Part shown: positions 18,169 through 26,816 of the stretch, piece by piece
How the letters are laid out: every line of letters starts with the position of its first letter
Position numbering within the stretch: position 1 is the first letter of the stretch
NCBI RefSeq assembly: GCF_020707215.1
Contig: NZ_JAJFET010000001.1
Location: forward strand, 62,001-126,000
Source: Sphingomonas sp. PL-96
GTDB taxonomy: Bacteria; Pseudomonadota; Alphaproteobacteria; Sphingomonadales; Sphingomonadaceae
DNA: 64,000 bases
Direction: 5' to 3'
The notes under the pieces: model-generated
Seen by the model: the letters and a program-made list of their open reading frames with translations, nothing else
The model's database searches: none
Told to the model about the DNA's origin: nothing
Program-made: the position numbers and the translations under genes

Positions 18169-19236
18169 ATGCCCAGCAACGCCAATGCCTTTGCGGCGCA
18201 GAGCCCCGAGTCCCCGCTCGCCCCGTTCAGCTTCGAGCGCCGCGATCCCGGTCCCCGCGACGTGGCGATGGACATCCTGTTCTGCGGCGTGTGCCACTCC
18301 GACCTTCACACCGCCCGCGGCGAGTGGGACGGCACGCTCTACCCGTGCGTTCCGGGCCATGAGATCGTCGGCCGCGTGACCGCCGTCGGCAGTGACGTGA
18401 CCAAGTTCCAGGTCGGCGACATCGCTGGCGTCGGCTGCATGGTCGACAGCTGCGGCGAGTGCCATTCCTGCCGCGACGGCGAGGAGCAATATTGCGAGGG
18501 CACCGGCTTCGTCGGCACCTACAACGGCCCCGATCCGGTGCTGGGCGGCCACACCTTTGGCGGCTATTCCGACCATATCGTCGTCGACGAGGGCTTTGTG
18601 CTGAAGGTCGGCCACCAGGCGGACGACCTGGCCGCAGTGGCGCCGCTGCTGTGCGCCGGCATCACCACCTATTCGCCGCTCAAGCACTGGAAGGTCGGGC
18701 CGGGTCAGAAGGTTGGCATCGTCGGTCTCGGCGGCCTTGGCCACATGGGCGTGAAGATCGCCGCGGCGATGGGCGCCGACGTCTATGTCTTCAGCACCTC
18801 GCCCAACAAGCGTGAGGATGCCAAGCGTCTGGGCGCCAAGGACCTGATCGTGTCCAAGGATGCCGACGCCATGGCCGAGCACACCGGCAGCTTCGACTTC
18901 ATCCTGAACACGGTCGCGGCCAGCCACAACCTCGACCAGTTCCTGACGCTGCTGAAGCGCGACGGCACCATGACGTTGGTGGGCGTGCCGGAGGAGCCGC
19001 ATCCCTCGCCGTCGGTCGGCAACCTGGTGTTCCGCCGCCGTTCGCTTGCCGGCTCGCTGATCGGCGGCATCGCCGAGACCCAGGAGATGCTCGACTTCTG
19101 CGCCGAGCATGGCCTGACCGCCGACATCGAGATGATCGACATCCAGGACATCAACACCGCCTACGACCGGATGGTGAAGAGCGACGTGAAGTACCGCTTC
19201 GTGATCGACATGGAGTCGCTCAAGAACGCGGCATAA
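18169..19236 (+). CDS. NAD(P)-dependent zinc alcohol dehydrogenase (YahK/CAD type)
   Basis: A medium-chain dehydrogenase of 355 residues. Catalytic zinc ligands are in CGVCHSDLH and GHEIVG. The structural zinc site is the four-Cys lobe CGECHSCRDGEEQYC with the preceding Cys, and the Rossmann loop is VGLGGLGHMGVKIA. The overall pattern matches the YahK/cinnamyl alcohol dehydrogenase branch, which reduces a broad range of aldehydes, usually with NADPH. Residues after the second strand (FSTSPNKRED) with Ser, Thr and Lys/Arg fit NADPH. AAGGA precedes ATG 18169. It is divergent from thrS with no functional partner nearby, so aldehyde detoxification is an inference. Confidence 0.9.
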   Translation: MPSNANAFAAQSPESPLAPFSFERRDPGPRDVAMDILFCGVCHSDLHTARGEWDGTLYPCVPGHEIVGRVTAVGSDVTKFQVGDIAGVGCMVDSCGECHSCRDGEEQYCEGTGFVGTYNGPDPVLGGHTFGGYSDHIVVDEGFVLKVGHQADDLAAVAPLLCAGITTYSPLKHWKVGPGQKVGIVGLGGLGHMGVKIAAAMGADVYVFSTSPNKREDAKRLGAKDLIVSKDADAMAEHTGSFDFILNTVAASHNLDQFLTLLKRDGTMTLVGVPEEPHPSPSVGNLVFRRRSLAGSLIGGIAETQEMLDFCAEHGLTADIEMIDIQDINTAYDRMVKSDVKYRFVIDMESLKNAA

Positions 19237-19267
19237 CGGGATGGCGGGGTGCGCCGCGCGCATCCCG
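19237..19267. terminator. Hairpin between convergent genes
   Basis: CGGGATG (19237-19243) pairs with CATCCCG (19261-19267), with a GC-rich inner stem. It starts just after the dehydrogenase stop and sits before the end of the convergent LD-carboxypeptidase gene. No T-run follows, so this is a weak call. Confidence 0.35.
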
Positions 19268-19276
19268 CCTCCACCT

Positions 19277-20089
19277 TCAACCCGCCCCGAACGGCACCAC
19301 CATGTTGCCGGCCGCATGGCCGATCTCGGCCCGCCCCAGATAGGGCACGCCCAGCACGCCCGCCCAGCGGGTCATGATCGCCTCCACTGTCTCGCCGAAC
19401 TCGCCGTTCTCCGGCACGTCGGTGACCTGGCCCAGCCGGATGCCGGCGAGCCCGTGCAACTGGGTGGCGTTGCCCACGGTGAACATCATCCGGTCAATGC
19501 GGTAGATCGCCTCCGACACTTCCTCGACATAGAGGACATGGTCGGTGAGGTCGGGTAGCCAGGGCGTGCCGACCAGCGCCTCCAGGATGGCGAGGTTGAA
19601 CGCCGCCGCAGGCCGTCCGTCCAGGTTGGGCTCCAGCACGCGTCGGTCGCGGTTCACCAGCCAGGCGAGCGCGCGCCCGACTGAGGCGCCGCCGTCGGAG
19701 CGGCCCACGTCGATCGGCATCGGCCCGTGCACCTGCCGCCCGATCCGCCGCGCATAGAGCGCGCCCAGCAGGAACCCCATGTCCGAATAGCCGAGGTAGG
19801 TCTTGGCCGCCGCCGCGCGGTTGAGCTGCGGCAGCACCGCGCCCAGGATCCGGTTCGATCCATAGCCGCCGCGTGCGAACCAGAGTGCATCGAAGCCGGG
19901 GTCGTTGGCGAACTCCAGGAACGCCGCCGCCCGCTCGGCATCGGTGCCGGCAAAATGCCCGGCCTCCAGGAAGCATTGCGGATGCACGATCAGGTCGACC
20001 TGGGGGAAGGTGATCGCCGCGAACGCCTGCACGCGCGCAGCCGCCTCCGGCGTGATCGCACGGGCGGGGGCGACGATACCGATGCGCAT
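19277..20089 (-). CDS. Peptidase S66, LD-carboxypeptidase
   Basis: LD-carboxypeptidases remove the terminal D-Ala from murein tetrapeptides in the cytoplasm during cell wall recycling. The 270-residue product has the S66 features ARGGYGSNRIL, the nucleophile motif YLGYSDMGF (Ser), the Glu in LYVEEVSEAIYRIDRM, and the C-terminal His in AEIGHAAGNMVVPFG. The ATG at 20089 (MRIGIVAPA) is the family start. It is divergent from the Mpl-type ligase gene by only 85 bases; the two act consecutively in recycling, supporting the assignment. Microcin self-immunity (MccF) is the other S66 role but has no support here. Confidence 0.9.
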   Translation of the reverse strand: MRIGIVAPARAITPEAAARVQAFAAITFPQVDLIVHPQCFLEAGHFAGTDAERAAAFLEFANDPGFDALWFARGGYGSNRILGAVLPQLNRAAAAKTYLGYSDMGFLLGALYARRIGRQVHGPMPIDVGRSDGGASVGRALAWLVNRDRRVLEPNLDGRPAAAFNLAILEALVGTPWLPDLTDHVLYVEEVSEAIYRIDRMMFTVGNATQLHGLAGIRLGQVTDVPENGEFGETVEAIMTRWAGVLGVPYLGRAEIGHAAGNMVVPFGAG

Positions 20090-20174
20090 GAACTGCCTTT
20101 CGCGGATGCCGGTCTGTCCGCCGGCGAAGCGCCAGTGGCTTGCCCCCCGGCCGCCCCGCCGATAGCGCGGGGAA

Positions 20175-21572
20175 ATGGACCACGGCAAATCCTTCTTCCT
20201 CGTCGGCATCGGCGGCAGCGGCATGCTCCCGCTCGCGACCATCCTCGCGCGGCGGGGTGCTGCCGTCGCAGGCTCCGACCGGGCGCTCGACAACCCCGCG
20301 CTCGGCCCCAAGTTCGCGGCGCTGCGCCGGCAGGGCATCGCGCTGTTCCCGCAGGACGGCAGCGGCATCACCTCGGCCGACCAGACCGTGGTCGCCTCCG
20401 CAGCCGTCGAGGCAACGGTCGCCGACATGGTGGCGGCCGACCGGGTCGGCGCCCCGCGCATGACTCGCCCGCAGCTGCTCGCCGAGCTGTTCAACGCCAG
20501 CCCGCTTGGCATCGGAGTGGCCGGCACCAGCGGCAAGTCGACCGTGACGGGCATGATCGCCTGGATCCTCCACGCCACGGGCCGTGACCCCACGGTGATG
20601 AACGGCGCAGTGATGAAGAATTTCGTGCGCTCCGACGCGCCCTTCGCCAGCGCGCTGGTGGGCGAGGGCGATGCCTTCGTGAGCGAAGTGGACGAGAGCG
20701 ACGGCTCGATCGCCTTCTATCGGCCGCGCGTGGCGGTGCTCAACAACGTCAGCCTCGACCACAAGACGCTGGAAGAACTGCGCACGCTGTTCGGCGGCTT
20801 TGCCGACCGTGCGCAGACCGCGGTGGTCAACGTCGGCGACGCCGAATCCGCTGCCCTCGCCGCCGCAATCCCGCCCGCGAAGCTGCTGAGCTTCGCGGTC
20901 GAGGCGCCCGCCGATCTCTCGGCCGAGGCGCTCGCACCCGAGCCCTTCGGCATCGCCTTCGACCTGGTCGCGGACGGCAGCCGCCGCCGGGTGCGGCTGG
21001 GCGTGCCCGGCCGCCACAATGTCGCCAACGCGCTCGCCGCCATCGGCGCGGCGGTGGCAGCCGGCGTCGACCGCGACGAAGCGGCCGCGGCGATCGAGGG
21101 CTTCGCCGGCCTCAAGCGCCGGTTCGAGCTGGTGGGGGAGGCGAATGGCGTCGCGGTGCTCGACGACTTCGGCCACAACCCGGACAAGATCGGCGCCACG
21201 CTCGACACGCTGCACGACTTTCCCGGCCGGCTGCTGCTGCTGTTCCAGCCGCACGGCTATGGCCCGCTGAAGGTGATGCGCCGCGAGTTGGTGGCGATGT
21301 TCCTCGGCAAGCTCGCGCCCGGCGACCGCCTGGTGCTGCCGGATCCGGTCTACCAGGGCGGCACCGTCGCGCGGGAAGTGACCAGCGCCGACATCATCGC
21401 CGACCTGGCCGTGGCCGGCATCGACGCCCGCCACATTCCCGACCGATACGCGGCGGCCGCCCATCTGGTGGCGGAGGCCAACCCCGGCGACCGCATCGTC
21501 ATCATGGGCGCCCGCGACGACACGCTCAGCCTGCTGGCAGCCGACATGGTGGCTTGGCTGGGGAAGGTCTGA
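20175..21572 (+). CDS. mpl: Mur ligase, UDP-MurNAc:tripeptide ligase type (Mpl/MurC-like)
   Basis: The 465-residue protein has the MurC-type N-terminal Rossmann motif [14 protein letters not shown], the ATP loop [14 protein letters not shown] (P-loop near residues 113-122) and the central [41 protein letters not shown] and the C-terminal [12 protein letters not shown] with its arginine-free loop follow. MurC usually has GTHGKTT at the P-loop and sits in the mra cluster, which is not here. With an LD-carboxypeptidase beside it, a recycling ligase that reattaches murein peptide to UDP-MurNAc is the best reading. A plain second MurC is possible. Confidence 0.75.
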   Translation: MDHGKSFFLVGIGGSGMLPLATILARRGAAVAGSDRALDNPALGPKFAALRRQGIALFPQDGSGITSADQTVVASAAVEATVADMVAADRVGAPRMTRPQLLAELFNASPLGIGVAGTSGKSTVTGMIAWILHATGRDPTVMNGAVMKNFVRSDAPFASALVGEGDAFVSEVDESDGSIAFYRPRVAVLNNVSLDHKTLEELRTLFGGFADRAQTAVVNVGDAESAALAAAIPPAKLLSFAVEAPADLSAEALAPEPFGIAFDLVADGSRRRVRLGVPGRHNVANALAAIGAAVAAGVDRDEAAAAIEGFAGLKRRFELVGEANGVAVLDDFGHNPDKIGATLDTLHDFPGRLLLLFQPHGYGPLKVMRRELVAMFLGKLAPGDRLVLPDPVYQGGTVAREVTSADIIADLAVAGIDARHIPDRYAAAAHLVAEANPGDRIVIMGARDDTLSLLAADMVAWLGKV

Positions 21573-21580
21573 AAAGCTGC

Positions 21581-21597
21581 CTTGTCGAAATGACAAG
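21581..21597. promoter_or_regulatory. Dyad CTTGTC-N5-GACAAG before the membrane protein/XRE operon
   Basis: Perfect 6-base arms with a 5-base spacer, five bases before TTGACA (21603-21608), a consensus-like -35 hexamer. The position suits a repressor site for the HTH protein of the downstream operon; this is inference. Confidence 0.5.
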
Positions 21598-21660
21598 CAA
21601 GGTTGACACGCCCCGTCGACGACGTCAGGTTTCCTTTACAGACTGGAAGGGAGCTTTGTC

Positions 21661-22077
21661 ATGACCTCGTCCACTCCGGCCGTAAAGCGCTACACCCGCC
21701 GCTTGCTTTGGGCGTTCGGGGTCTATGTCCTCGCTCTGTTCGGCGCGAACTGGATCGACCATGCCTATCACCCGAAGGGCGGGACGCTGATTGCGCTGTC
21801 GATCGTGCCGGCGCTGCCCATCCTCGCCCTCATCACGATCATCGGCCGCTATCTGGTCGAGGAGCGGGACGAGTTCCTGCGCCAGCGCATCGTGACCTGC
21901 ATGTTGTTCGGCACCGGCGTGCTGCTTGGCGCGGGCACGGTGTACAACTTTCTGTCGGGCAGCGGCGCGATCGACCCGATGCCCCGCTTGTGGGTGTTCC
22001 CCATCTGGTGCTTCAGCTATGGTGCCGCCCAATGTTTTCTGGGCCTGCGCGACCGCTTTGCGGGCCAGCCGGCATGA
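21661..22077 (+). CDS. Small integral membrane protein paired with an XRE regulator
   Basis: A protein of 138 residues with four predicted membrane helices (about residues 14-31, 41-63, 77-96 and 107-125) and charged ends. The loop YLVEERDEFLRQRIV after the second helix is a recognisable pattern in small proteins encoded next to HTH regulators. No catalytic residues or signal are seen, and the function is unknown. AAGGGAG precedes ATG 21661. The stop overlaps the regulator start as ATGA, so the two are coupled. The arrangement resembles stress-type membrane protein/regulator pairs. Confidence 0.75.
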   Translation: MTSSTPAVKRYTRRLLWAFGVYVLALFGANWIDHAYHPKGGTLIALSIVPALPILALITIIGRYLVEERDEFLRQRIVTCMLFGTGVLLGAGTVYNFLSGSGAIDPMPRLWVFPIWCFSYGAAQCFLGLRDRFAGQPA

Positions 22078-22289
22078 AGAACCGCCTGCGCGTGCTGCGT
22101 GCCGAGCGCGGCTGGAGCCAGGGCGACCTGGCCGAGCGGCTGGAGGTCTCCCGCCAGAGCGTCAACGCGATCGAGACCGGCCGCTACGACCCCTCGCTCC
22201 CGCTCGCCTTCCGCATCGCCGACCTGTTCGCGCTCTCGATCGAACAGATCTTCGTCAATCCTGCGCTGGAGGCCCGCGAAGGAGGTTGA
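22074..22289 (+). CDS. XRE-family HTH regulator (YozG-like)
   Basis: A minimal DNA-binding protein of 71 residues. Nearly the whole length is a Cro/CI helix-turn-helix: RLRVLRAERGWSQGDLAERLEVSRQSVNAIETGRYDPSLPLAFRIADLFALSIEQIF. This matches the short stand-alone XRE proteins of the YozG group. It overlaps the membrane protein gene by four bases. The dyad at 21581-21597 in front of the operon is a candidate site for autoregulation. It has no ligand-binding domain, so it may respond through the membrane partner. Confidence 0.85.
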   Translation: MKNRLRVLRAERGWSQGDLAERLEVSRQSVNAIETGRYDPSLPLAFRIADLFALSIEQIFVNPALEAREGG

Positions 22290-22455
22290 GCTCGACTTGT
22301 GACGTTTCGCCGAGCGACTCAACCTCGGCCAGCAGGGCCGCCGCTGCGAGGCAAAAAACCGGGCGGGCTGCCGTTCCGAGGACGGTGACGGCTCGGGAAA
22401 GTGGCAGTCGGCGCTTACCCCCCACCGGCCGTCAGATCCTGAGCGTCATTCGTCC

Positions 22456-23508
22456 TTACAGCATGCCGAGGTTGTGCAGCCATTGCTTGACCTGTTCCGG
22501 CCATTCGCGGGAGATCGGGTCGGCGGTTGGTCGCATCCCGAAAGCGTGACCCCCTTTCGCATAGATACGCATATCGACTGGTACGCCTGCATCGCTGAGC
22601 GCCAGGGCGTAGGCCAATGGCTGCCGAACTGGATCCGTGGGATCGTTCATGGCGTGAAGAATCAGGGTCGGCGGTGCTTTGGGGCTGATCGTTACCCAGG
22701 GCTTGAGTTCGAGACTGTTCCTGCCCTTGCTGTCATCCAGCATACGGGCCGTGTAGGCGACGATCGCGAAGTCGGGCCGTGGCGATTGGCGATCGGCCGC
22801 ATCCGCGAGCGGATAGGTGCGCTCTTCGGTGTTGCTCATATTCGCTGCGAGATAGGCGCCTGCCGAAAAGCCGATGACGCCGATCTTATGGGGGTTGATC
22901 CCATACGACGATGCCTGCTGTCTCAATAGACCCATAGCGCGCTGTGCGTCTTCCAGCCCCAAAAGCACCTTGGGCCGCTGTTGCTTTCCGTTCGCCCTCG
23001 GCCAGATCTGCGGCACGCGGTACTTCAACACGGCGCAAGTCATTCCTTGCTGCACCGCCCAATCGCAGATTTCCGTGCCCTCCAGATCGAGCGCGAGGAC
23101 GGTGAATCCACCACCCGGCAGGACCAGCAAGGCAGCGCCGCTGTTGCGGCCCTTTGGTCGGTAGACGGTCATGGTGGGACGGGTGACGTAACTCGCCCAA
23201 TTCCATTTACGCCCGCCAACAAGACCTGTGCCGTTCCCAAGCCCCTCCGGACGGTCGCCAGAGTCAGGCTTGGCGAGAGGTGTGCTCGCGGACCATAGCG
23301 GTATCTGAACTCCGCCTTGCGTGGGTTGCCAGACGCCTGGGCGTTCGTTTTTCGGCAGGACTTCTTCCGCGGGTGCCGTGTGAGGCTTGCTGGTCTGACC
23401 GCAGGCTGCCCCAGCGATGCCGATTGCGAGAAGCGAAGGCACAACAAGTCGAGACCACGACAAACCATCTCTCCCACAACGAGGAAGCCCGCTCAGGGCA
23501 AAGCTCAT
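22456..23508 (-). CDS. Secreted alpha/beta hydrolase (acetyl-xylan esterase/BD-FAE-like)
   Basis: A 350-residue exported hydrolase. An N-terminal hydrophobic segment (LVVPSLLAIGIAGAACG) serves as signal peptide or lipoprotein signal. The catalytic fold shows the oxyanion motif LPGGGF, the nucleophile elbow GFSAGAYLA, the acid in HAMNDPTDPVR and the His in KGGHAFGM. This pattern fits esterase/lipase proteins of the polysaccharide deacetylating type, annotated in relatives as xylanase or acetyl esterase. The first ATG (23508) lacks a good ribosome binding site; a TTG start nearer the signal peptide, after GGGAGAG, is plausible. Base composition is less GC-rich than in neighbours. Confidence 0.8.
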   Translation of the reverse strand: MSFALSGLPRCGRDGLSWSRLVVPSLLAIGIAGAACGQTSKPHTAPAEEVLPKNERPGVWQPTQGGVQIPLWSASTPLAKPDSGDRPEGLGNGTGLVGGRKWNWASYVTRPTMTVYRPKGRNSGAALLVLPGGGFTVLALDLEGTEICDWAVQQGMTCAVLKYRVPQIWPRANGKQQRPKVLLGLEDAQRAMGLLRQQASSYGINPHKIGVIGFSAGAYLAANMSNTEERTYPLADAADRQSPRPDFAIVAYTARMLDDSKGRNSLELKPWVTISPKAPPTLILHAMNDPTDPVRQPLAYALALSDAGVPVDMRIYAKGGHAFGMRPTADPISREWPEQVKQWLHNLGML

Positions 23509-23822
23509 TTCCGCAGGAGGAGATTAGCGGCCGAAGCGCGACGCGCAACGGGTGCCTTCCCCTTCAGGAACCTGGGTTGGGAAAGCGCCTAACGGACGGC
23601 TGCTGTCGGTAGCGCATCTGGGGGTTTGCAGACATTTCCGCCGACCGTTTCACCCCCATCGAACCCCGCTCGCGCACAAGGGCTGTCCTACAGCCCTCCC
23701 GCCGTGGCATGGGACGGCTATGGCATTTCCTCGCACCTTCCGCCGATCCGCTGATGCGGCCACGGGCGCGGCCGCCAAGATCCAATTTCCTGCCTCAACT
23801 TCCTCAACTTCCGCGGTGCATC
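23509..23822. other. Intergenic region with a short hairpin
   Basis: This holds the divergent starts of two alpha/beta hydrolase genes. The only structure seen is AGGGCTGT-CCT-ACAGCCCT (23679-23697), a perfect eight-base stem, and the 25-base dispersed repeat at 23788-23812. No gene is supported. Confidence 0.45.
23788..23812. repeat. 25-base dispersed repeat, copy 1
   Basis: The sequence contains CCTCAACTTCCTCAACTTCC, an internal tandem of CCTCAACTT. An identical 25-base copy in reverse orientation lies at 31186-31210. Both lie just before a gene start. Confidence 0.7.
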
Positions 23823-24545
23823 ATGACTGAAGCTGCTCCTGCCGAGCGTCCGCTCGCCTTCCACCACACCCCCGGCACCGGGCCCACGATCGTGTTCCTG
23901 CCGGGCTATGCGTCCGACATGACCGGCAGCAAGGCGCTCGCCACCGAGGCTTGGGCGCGCGAGCAGGGGAGGGCGTTTATCCGCTTCGACTATGGCGGCT
24001 GCGGGCAGAGCCCCGGCGCGTTCGAGGATCAGACGCTGGCGCTGTGGCGCGACGATGCGCTGGCGATCCTCGACCATGCCGTCGAAGGCCCAGTGGTGCT
24101 GGTCGGATCGTCCATGGGCGGGTGGATCATGCTGCTCGCCGCGCGCGACCGGCCGGATCGGGTGGTGGGGCTGGTCGGCATCGCGCCGGCGCCCGACTTC
24201 ACCGACTGGGGCTTCACCCCTGAGGAAAAGATGACGATGCTGACGCAAGGGCGGCTGGAAAAGCCCTCGCCCTATTCGGACCAGCCGACCGTCACCACCC
24301 GCGCCTTCTGGAGCTCGGGCGAGGCGAACCGGCTGATGCACGCCATCATCCCCGTCGATGTGCCGGTGCGACTGATCCAGGGCCAGCAGGACACGGACGT
24401 GCCGTTCCAGCGCACCGTCCACCTGGCGAGTGTGCTGCGTTCAGCCGAGGTGCAGACCTGGCTGGTAAAGGACGGCGACCACCGCTTGTCCCGCCCGCAG
24501 GACATCGCCCTGATCCTGCGCGCCATCGAAGATGTGATCCGCTGA
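23823..24545 (+). CDS. Alpha/beta hydrolase (ABHD10-like carboxylesterase)
   Basis: A cytoplasmic hydrolase of 240 residues. The fold starts TIVFLPGYASDMTGSKA. The nucleophile elbow is VLVGSSMGGWIMLLAA, the acid lies in IQGQQDTDVPF and the His in VKDGDHRLSRPQD, so the triad is complete. The GYASDM...GG(S/C) pattern is seen in bacterial relatives of ABHD10, which are thioesterases or esterases; the natural substrate is unknown. The ATG at 23823 is chosen because homology starts there. Its stop overlaps the following TPR gene (TGATG), so the two form an operon. Confidence 0.85.
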   Translation: MTEAAPAERPLAFHHTPGTGPTIVFLPGYASDMTGSKALATEAWAREQGRAFIRFDYGGCGQSPGAFEDQTLALWRDDALAILDHAVEGPVVLVGSSMGGWIMLLAARDRPDRVVGLVGIAPAPDFTDWGFTPEEKMTMLTQGRLEKPSPYSDQPTVTTRAFWSSGEANRLMHAIIPVDVPVRLIQGQQDTDVPFQRTVHLASVLRSAEVQTWLVKDGDHRLSRPQDIALILRAIEDVIR

Positions 24546-25297
24546 TGCTCCTGCCGCTGCTGCTCCTCGCCCAGACTGCGCCCGCCGCCGGTCCGCCCGC
24601 CCCCCGGAGCGGCGACCGCTATGCCGAATGCATCGACCAGGCGCGGCGCGATCCCGCCGCAGCGGTCCGCGGTGCGACCGCGTGGCAGCAGGCCGGCGGC
24701 GGCTTCCTGGCGCAGCAGTGCCTCGGCATCGCACAGGTGACGGCAGGAAATTGGGCCGCGGCAGCCACCGCGTTCGAGGGCGCCGCACGCGCCGCCGAGG
24801 CGGGGAAGGACGCGCGCTCGGGCGGCTTCTGGGCGCAGGCGGGCAATGCCTGGCTCGCGGCCGGGGACGCGGCCAAGGCGCAGGCGGCGCTGGACGCGGC
24901 GCTGATCGGCGGCACGCTTACCGGCCTCGACCTGGGGGAGGCGCATCTCGACCGCGCCCGCGCGCTGGTCGCGGCCGGGCGGCAGAACGACGCGCGCGCT
25001 GATCTCGACCGGGCGCTGACGCTCGCCGGCGACGATCCGCTCGCCTGGCTGTTGTCGGCCACGCTGGCCCGTCGCACCGGCGACCTGCTGCGCGCGCGCA
25101 AGGACATCGGCCGCGCGCTGGCGCTGTCGTCGGACGATGCGGCGGTGCAGCTGGAGGCCGGCAACATCGCCGCGGTCGAGGGCAACGCGGCCGCTGCGCG
25201 CACCGCCTGGGAAGCGGCGGTCCGCGTCTCCCCCGGCAGCGCCCAGGCGCAGGCCGCGAGCGACGCGCTGGCGGCGATGGCGGGGACGGGGCCGTAG
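24545..25297 (+). CDS. TPR-repeat protein, exported
   Basis: The 250-residue product has a short hydrophobic start (MLLPLLLLAQTAPAA) that looks like a signal peptide with cleavage after an Ala-rich stretch. At least five tetratricopeptide-like helical pairs follow, for example WAQAGNAWLAAGDAAKAQAALDAAL, ARALVAAGRQNDARADLDRAL and EAGNIAAVEGNAAAARTAWEAAV. TPR proteins act as protein-protein scaffolds; nothing identifies the partner. It shares one base with the hydrolase stop, so it is translated from the same message. Confidence 0.8.
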   Translation: MLLPLLLLAQTAPAAGPPAPRSGDRYAECIDQARRDPAAAVRGATAWQQAGGGFLAQQCLGIAQVTAGNWAAAATAFEGAARAAEAGKDARSGGFWAQAGNAWLAAGDAAKAQAALDAALIGGTLTGLDLGEAHLDRARALVAAGRQNDARADLDRALTLAGDDPLAWLLSATLARRTGDLLRARKDIGRALALSSDDAAVQLEAGNIAAVEGNAAAARTAWEAAVRVSPGSAQAQAASDALAAMAGTGP

Positions 25298-25381
25298 GGC
25301 GGTAGTTCGTGGGTGGAAGCGGCTTGAGGTGGTGGTTCGCCACCGGGCTGCTTCAGGCGAGGTGAAGCGGAAAACGGATGT

Positions 25382-25798
25382 TCAAGGCACAGGGGGAAGC
25401 GATACCGGATCGCTTGCCTTGTAGCTGATAGAGGCTTCCTTCGCGCTGAGCTTGCGCTCGAAGATGCGAGCCTTCGACGCATATGCGACAGACAACTTGC
25501 CGGGCGCGGACCAGATGACGTTTATCCAGACTGCGCCCCCTTCACCTTCAGTCGCGGTGCCATGGTTACCGTCGGCGACAAAGACCTCCGTTGCATCGGT
25601 TTGTGGCTGGCTCGCTCGGCCAATGCGTACGACTGTCACAAAATCTGTCGTAGTCCCGCAGTTCCGCACTTCGGTCGTGGCGTAGCGATCACTTGCAAGA
25701 TCGCGCGCCACCTGCAGCACCTCGGATGAACAAAGAGGCTCCTCGCTGCAGCCAGCTAGGCCCAGAACCCCTAACCAGCACAGACGAACCATCCTCAT
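25382..25798 (-). CDS. Small lipoprotein of unknown function
   Basis: From the ATG at 25798 the product is 138 residues: signal MVRLCWLGVLGLAGC with lipobox LAGC, followed by a Cys-containing globular part (EPLCSSEVLQVARDLAS, VRNCGTTTDFVTVV). I do not recognise the family. The frame is open further upstream (to 25885), but only the internal start places a proper lipoprotein signal at the N-terminus, and TTAAGG lies just before it. Base composition is distinctly less GC-rich than its neighbours. It converges with the TPR gene. Confidence 0.65.
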   Translation of the reverse strand: MRMVRLCWLGVLGLAGCSEEPLCSSEVLQVARDLASDRYATTEVRNCGTTTDFVTVVRIGRASQPQTDATEVFVADGNHGTATEGEGGAVWINVIWSAPGKLSVAYASKARIFERKLSAKEASISYKASDPVSLPPVP

Positions 25799-26007
25799 AG
25801 CCTTAAGCTGAACGAACGGCGGTCTGACGGCAAGTTGGATCGCCTGCTTAGGACCGTCTTTTGGCGCGGCTACCGCCCCGCTCATTACCGGGGCGAAAAC
25901 CGGGATCTACCTCGCCACTCACGCTTGTGGACCGGTGGATGCCGGCGTTCGCCAGGTGACGGTTGAAGCGGAAGCCGGCCTTGGCAAACCGTCGTGGTTC
26001 GACCCCC

Positions 26008-26727
26008 TTACTCCAGGTAGAAGTCCACCGTGGTCACCACGCGCACCTTCTTGAACGGCGTGTCGGCGACGCCGTAGCCGGCCTGCTCGCCGTCGCGGGC
26101 CTCGACCGAGAAATAGCCCTGGGTCGCGCTCTTGATGCCGCCGACGCCGGTGTTGCTGTCCTTGGCGAACTGCTCGGCGGCGGCGCGGGCGTCGCGGGTC
26201 GCCTCTGCGACCATCGGCGGCTTGATGTCGTTGAGCCTGGTGAAGCTGTAGCTGATGCCCGAGCCCTCCTGAAGGACGACCCCCTGGCGGACGAGGTCGA
26301 ACTGGCGGGCGACCGCCTGGCGGGCACGGGTGATGTCAGTGGTGCGCAACTGCAGCCGCTGGGTGATCGTCACCAGCGGCACGCCATCCTGATGGGACTG
26401 GCTGACACCCGCCCCGGCCGGGGTCAGCGCGTTGGCCGGAAACCCCAGGGCGGCAAAGAAGCGGGTGATGCTCTGGGTGTCGCGGTCCATCTCCGCCTGC
26501 ACCTGCGCCAGATCGGTGCCCTGCTTGGAGTAATTGAGCGTCCACACCGCAAGGTCGGCGGTGACGTCGCGCTCGGCCAGGCCCCGGACCGTCACCGAAC
26601 GGTCGGCATGGCGCGCCCGCACCAGCCCGTTGCCGAGCAGATAGCCGCCGACGATCATGCCGATCGCCAGGATGGCCGCCACCACCAGCAGCACCGTGCC
26701 GCGATCCTTCGCCGCGATGCTTTCCAT
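26008..26727 (-). CDS. SIMPL domain (DUF541) membrane-anchored protein
   Basis: The 239-residue product has one N-terminal membrane helix ([22 protein letters not shown], about residues 11-32). A periplasmic SIMPL domain follows: [23 protein letters not shown], the tract [14 protein letters not shown] and the end [23 protein letters not shown] proteins are uncharacterised envelope proteins, some linked to oxidative stress. The ATG at 26727 is chosen because AGGAGG lies about six bases before it. It is divergent from the glyoxalase genes, with CTATATGGGG upstream as a possible -10 region. Confidence 0.85.
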   Translation of the reverse strand: MESIAAKDRGTVLLVVAAILAIGMIVGGYLLGNGLVRARHADRSVTVRGLAERDVTADLAVWTLNYSKQGTDLAQVQAEMDRDTQSITRFFAALGFPANALTPAGAGVSQSHQDGVPLVTITQRLQLRTTDITRARQAVARQFDLVRQGVVLQEGSGISYSFTRLNDIKPPMVAEATRDARAAAEQFAKDSNTGVGGIKSATQGYFSVEARDGEQAGYGVADTPFKKVRVVTTVDFYLE

Positions 26728-26816
26728 CCGCGCCTCCTGCCCCATATAGCGTGGGAGCCTATCGTGCCCCCGGCGCGATGCAACCATGCCGTGATGACCA
26801 GCGAGAGTCCTGCCCC

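Noticed and set aside
20175..21572. Standard MurC
   Set aside because: The gene is outside any division/cell wall cluster, the P-loop differs (GTSGKST), and it pairs with an LD-carboxypeptidase; kept as Mpl-like with moderate confidence.
19494..21596. 700-codon minus-strand frame across the LD-carboxypeptidase and Mpl genes
   Set aside because: Spans two real genes in wrong frames; no motif, no ribosome site.
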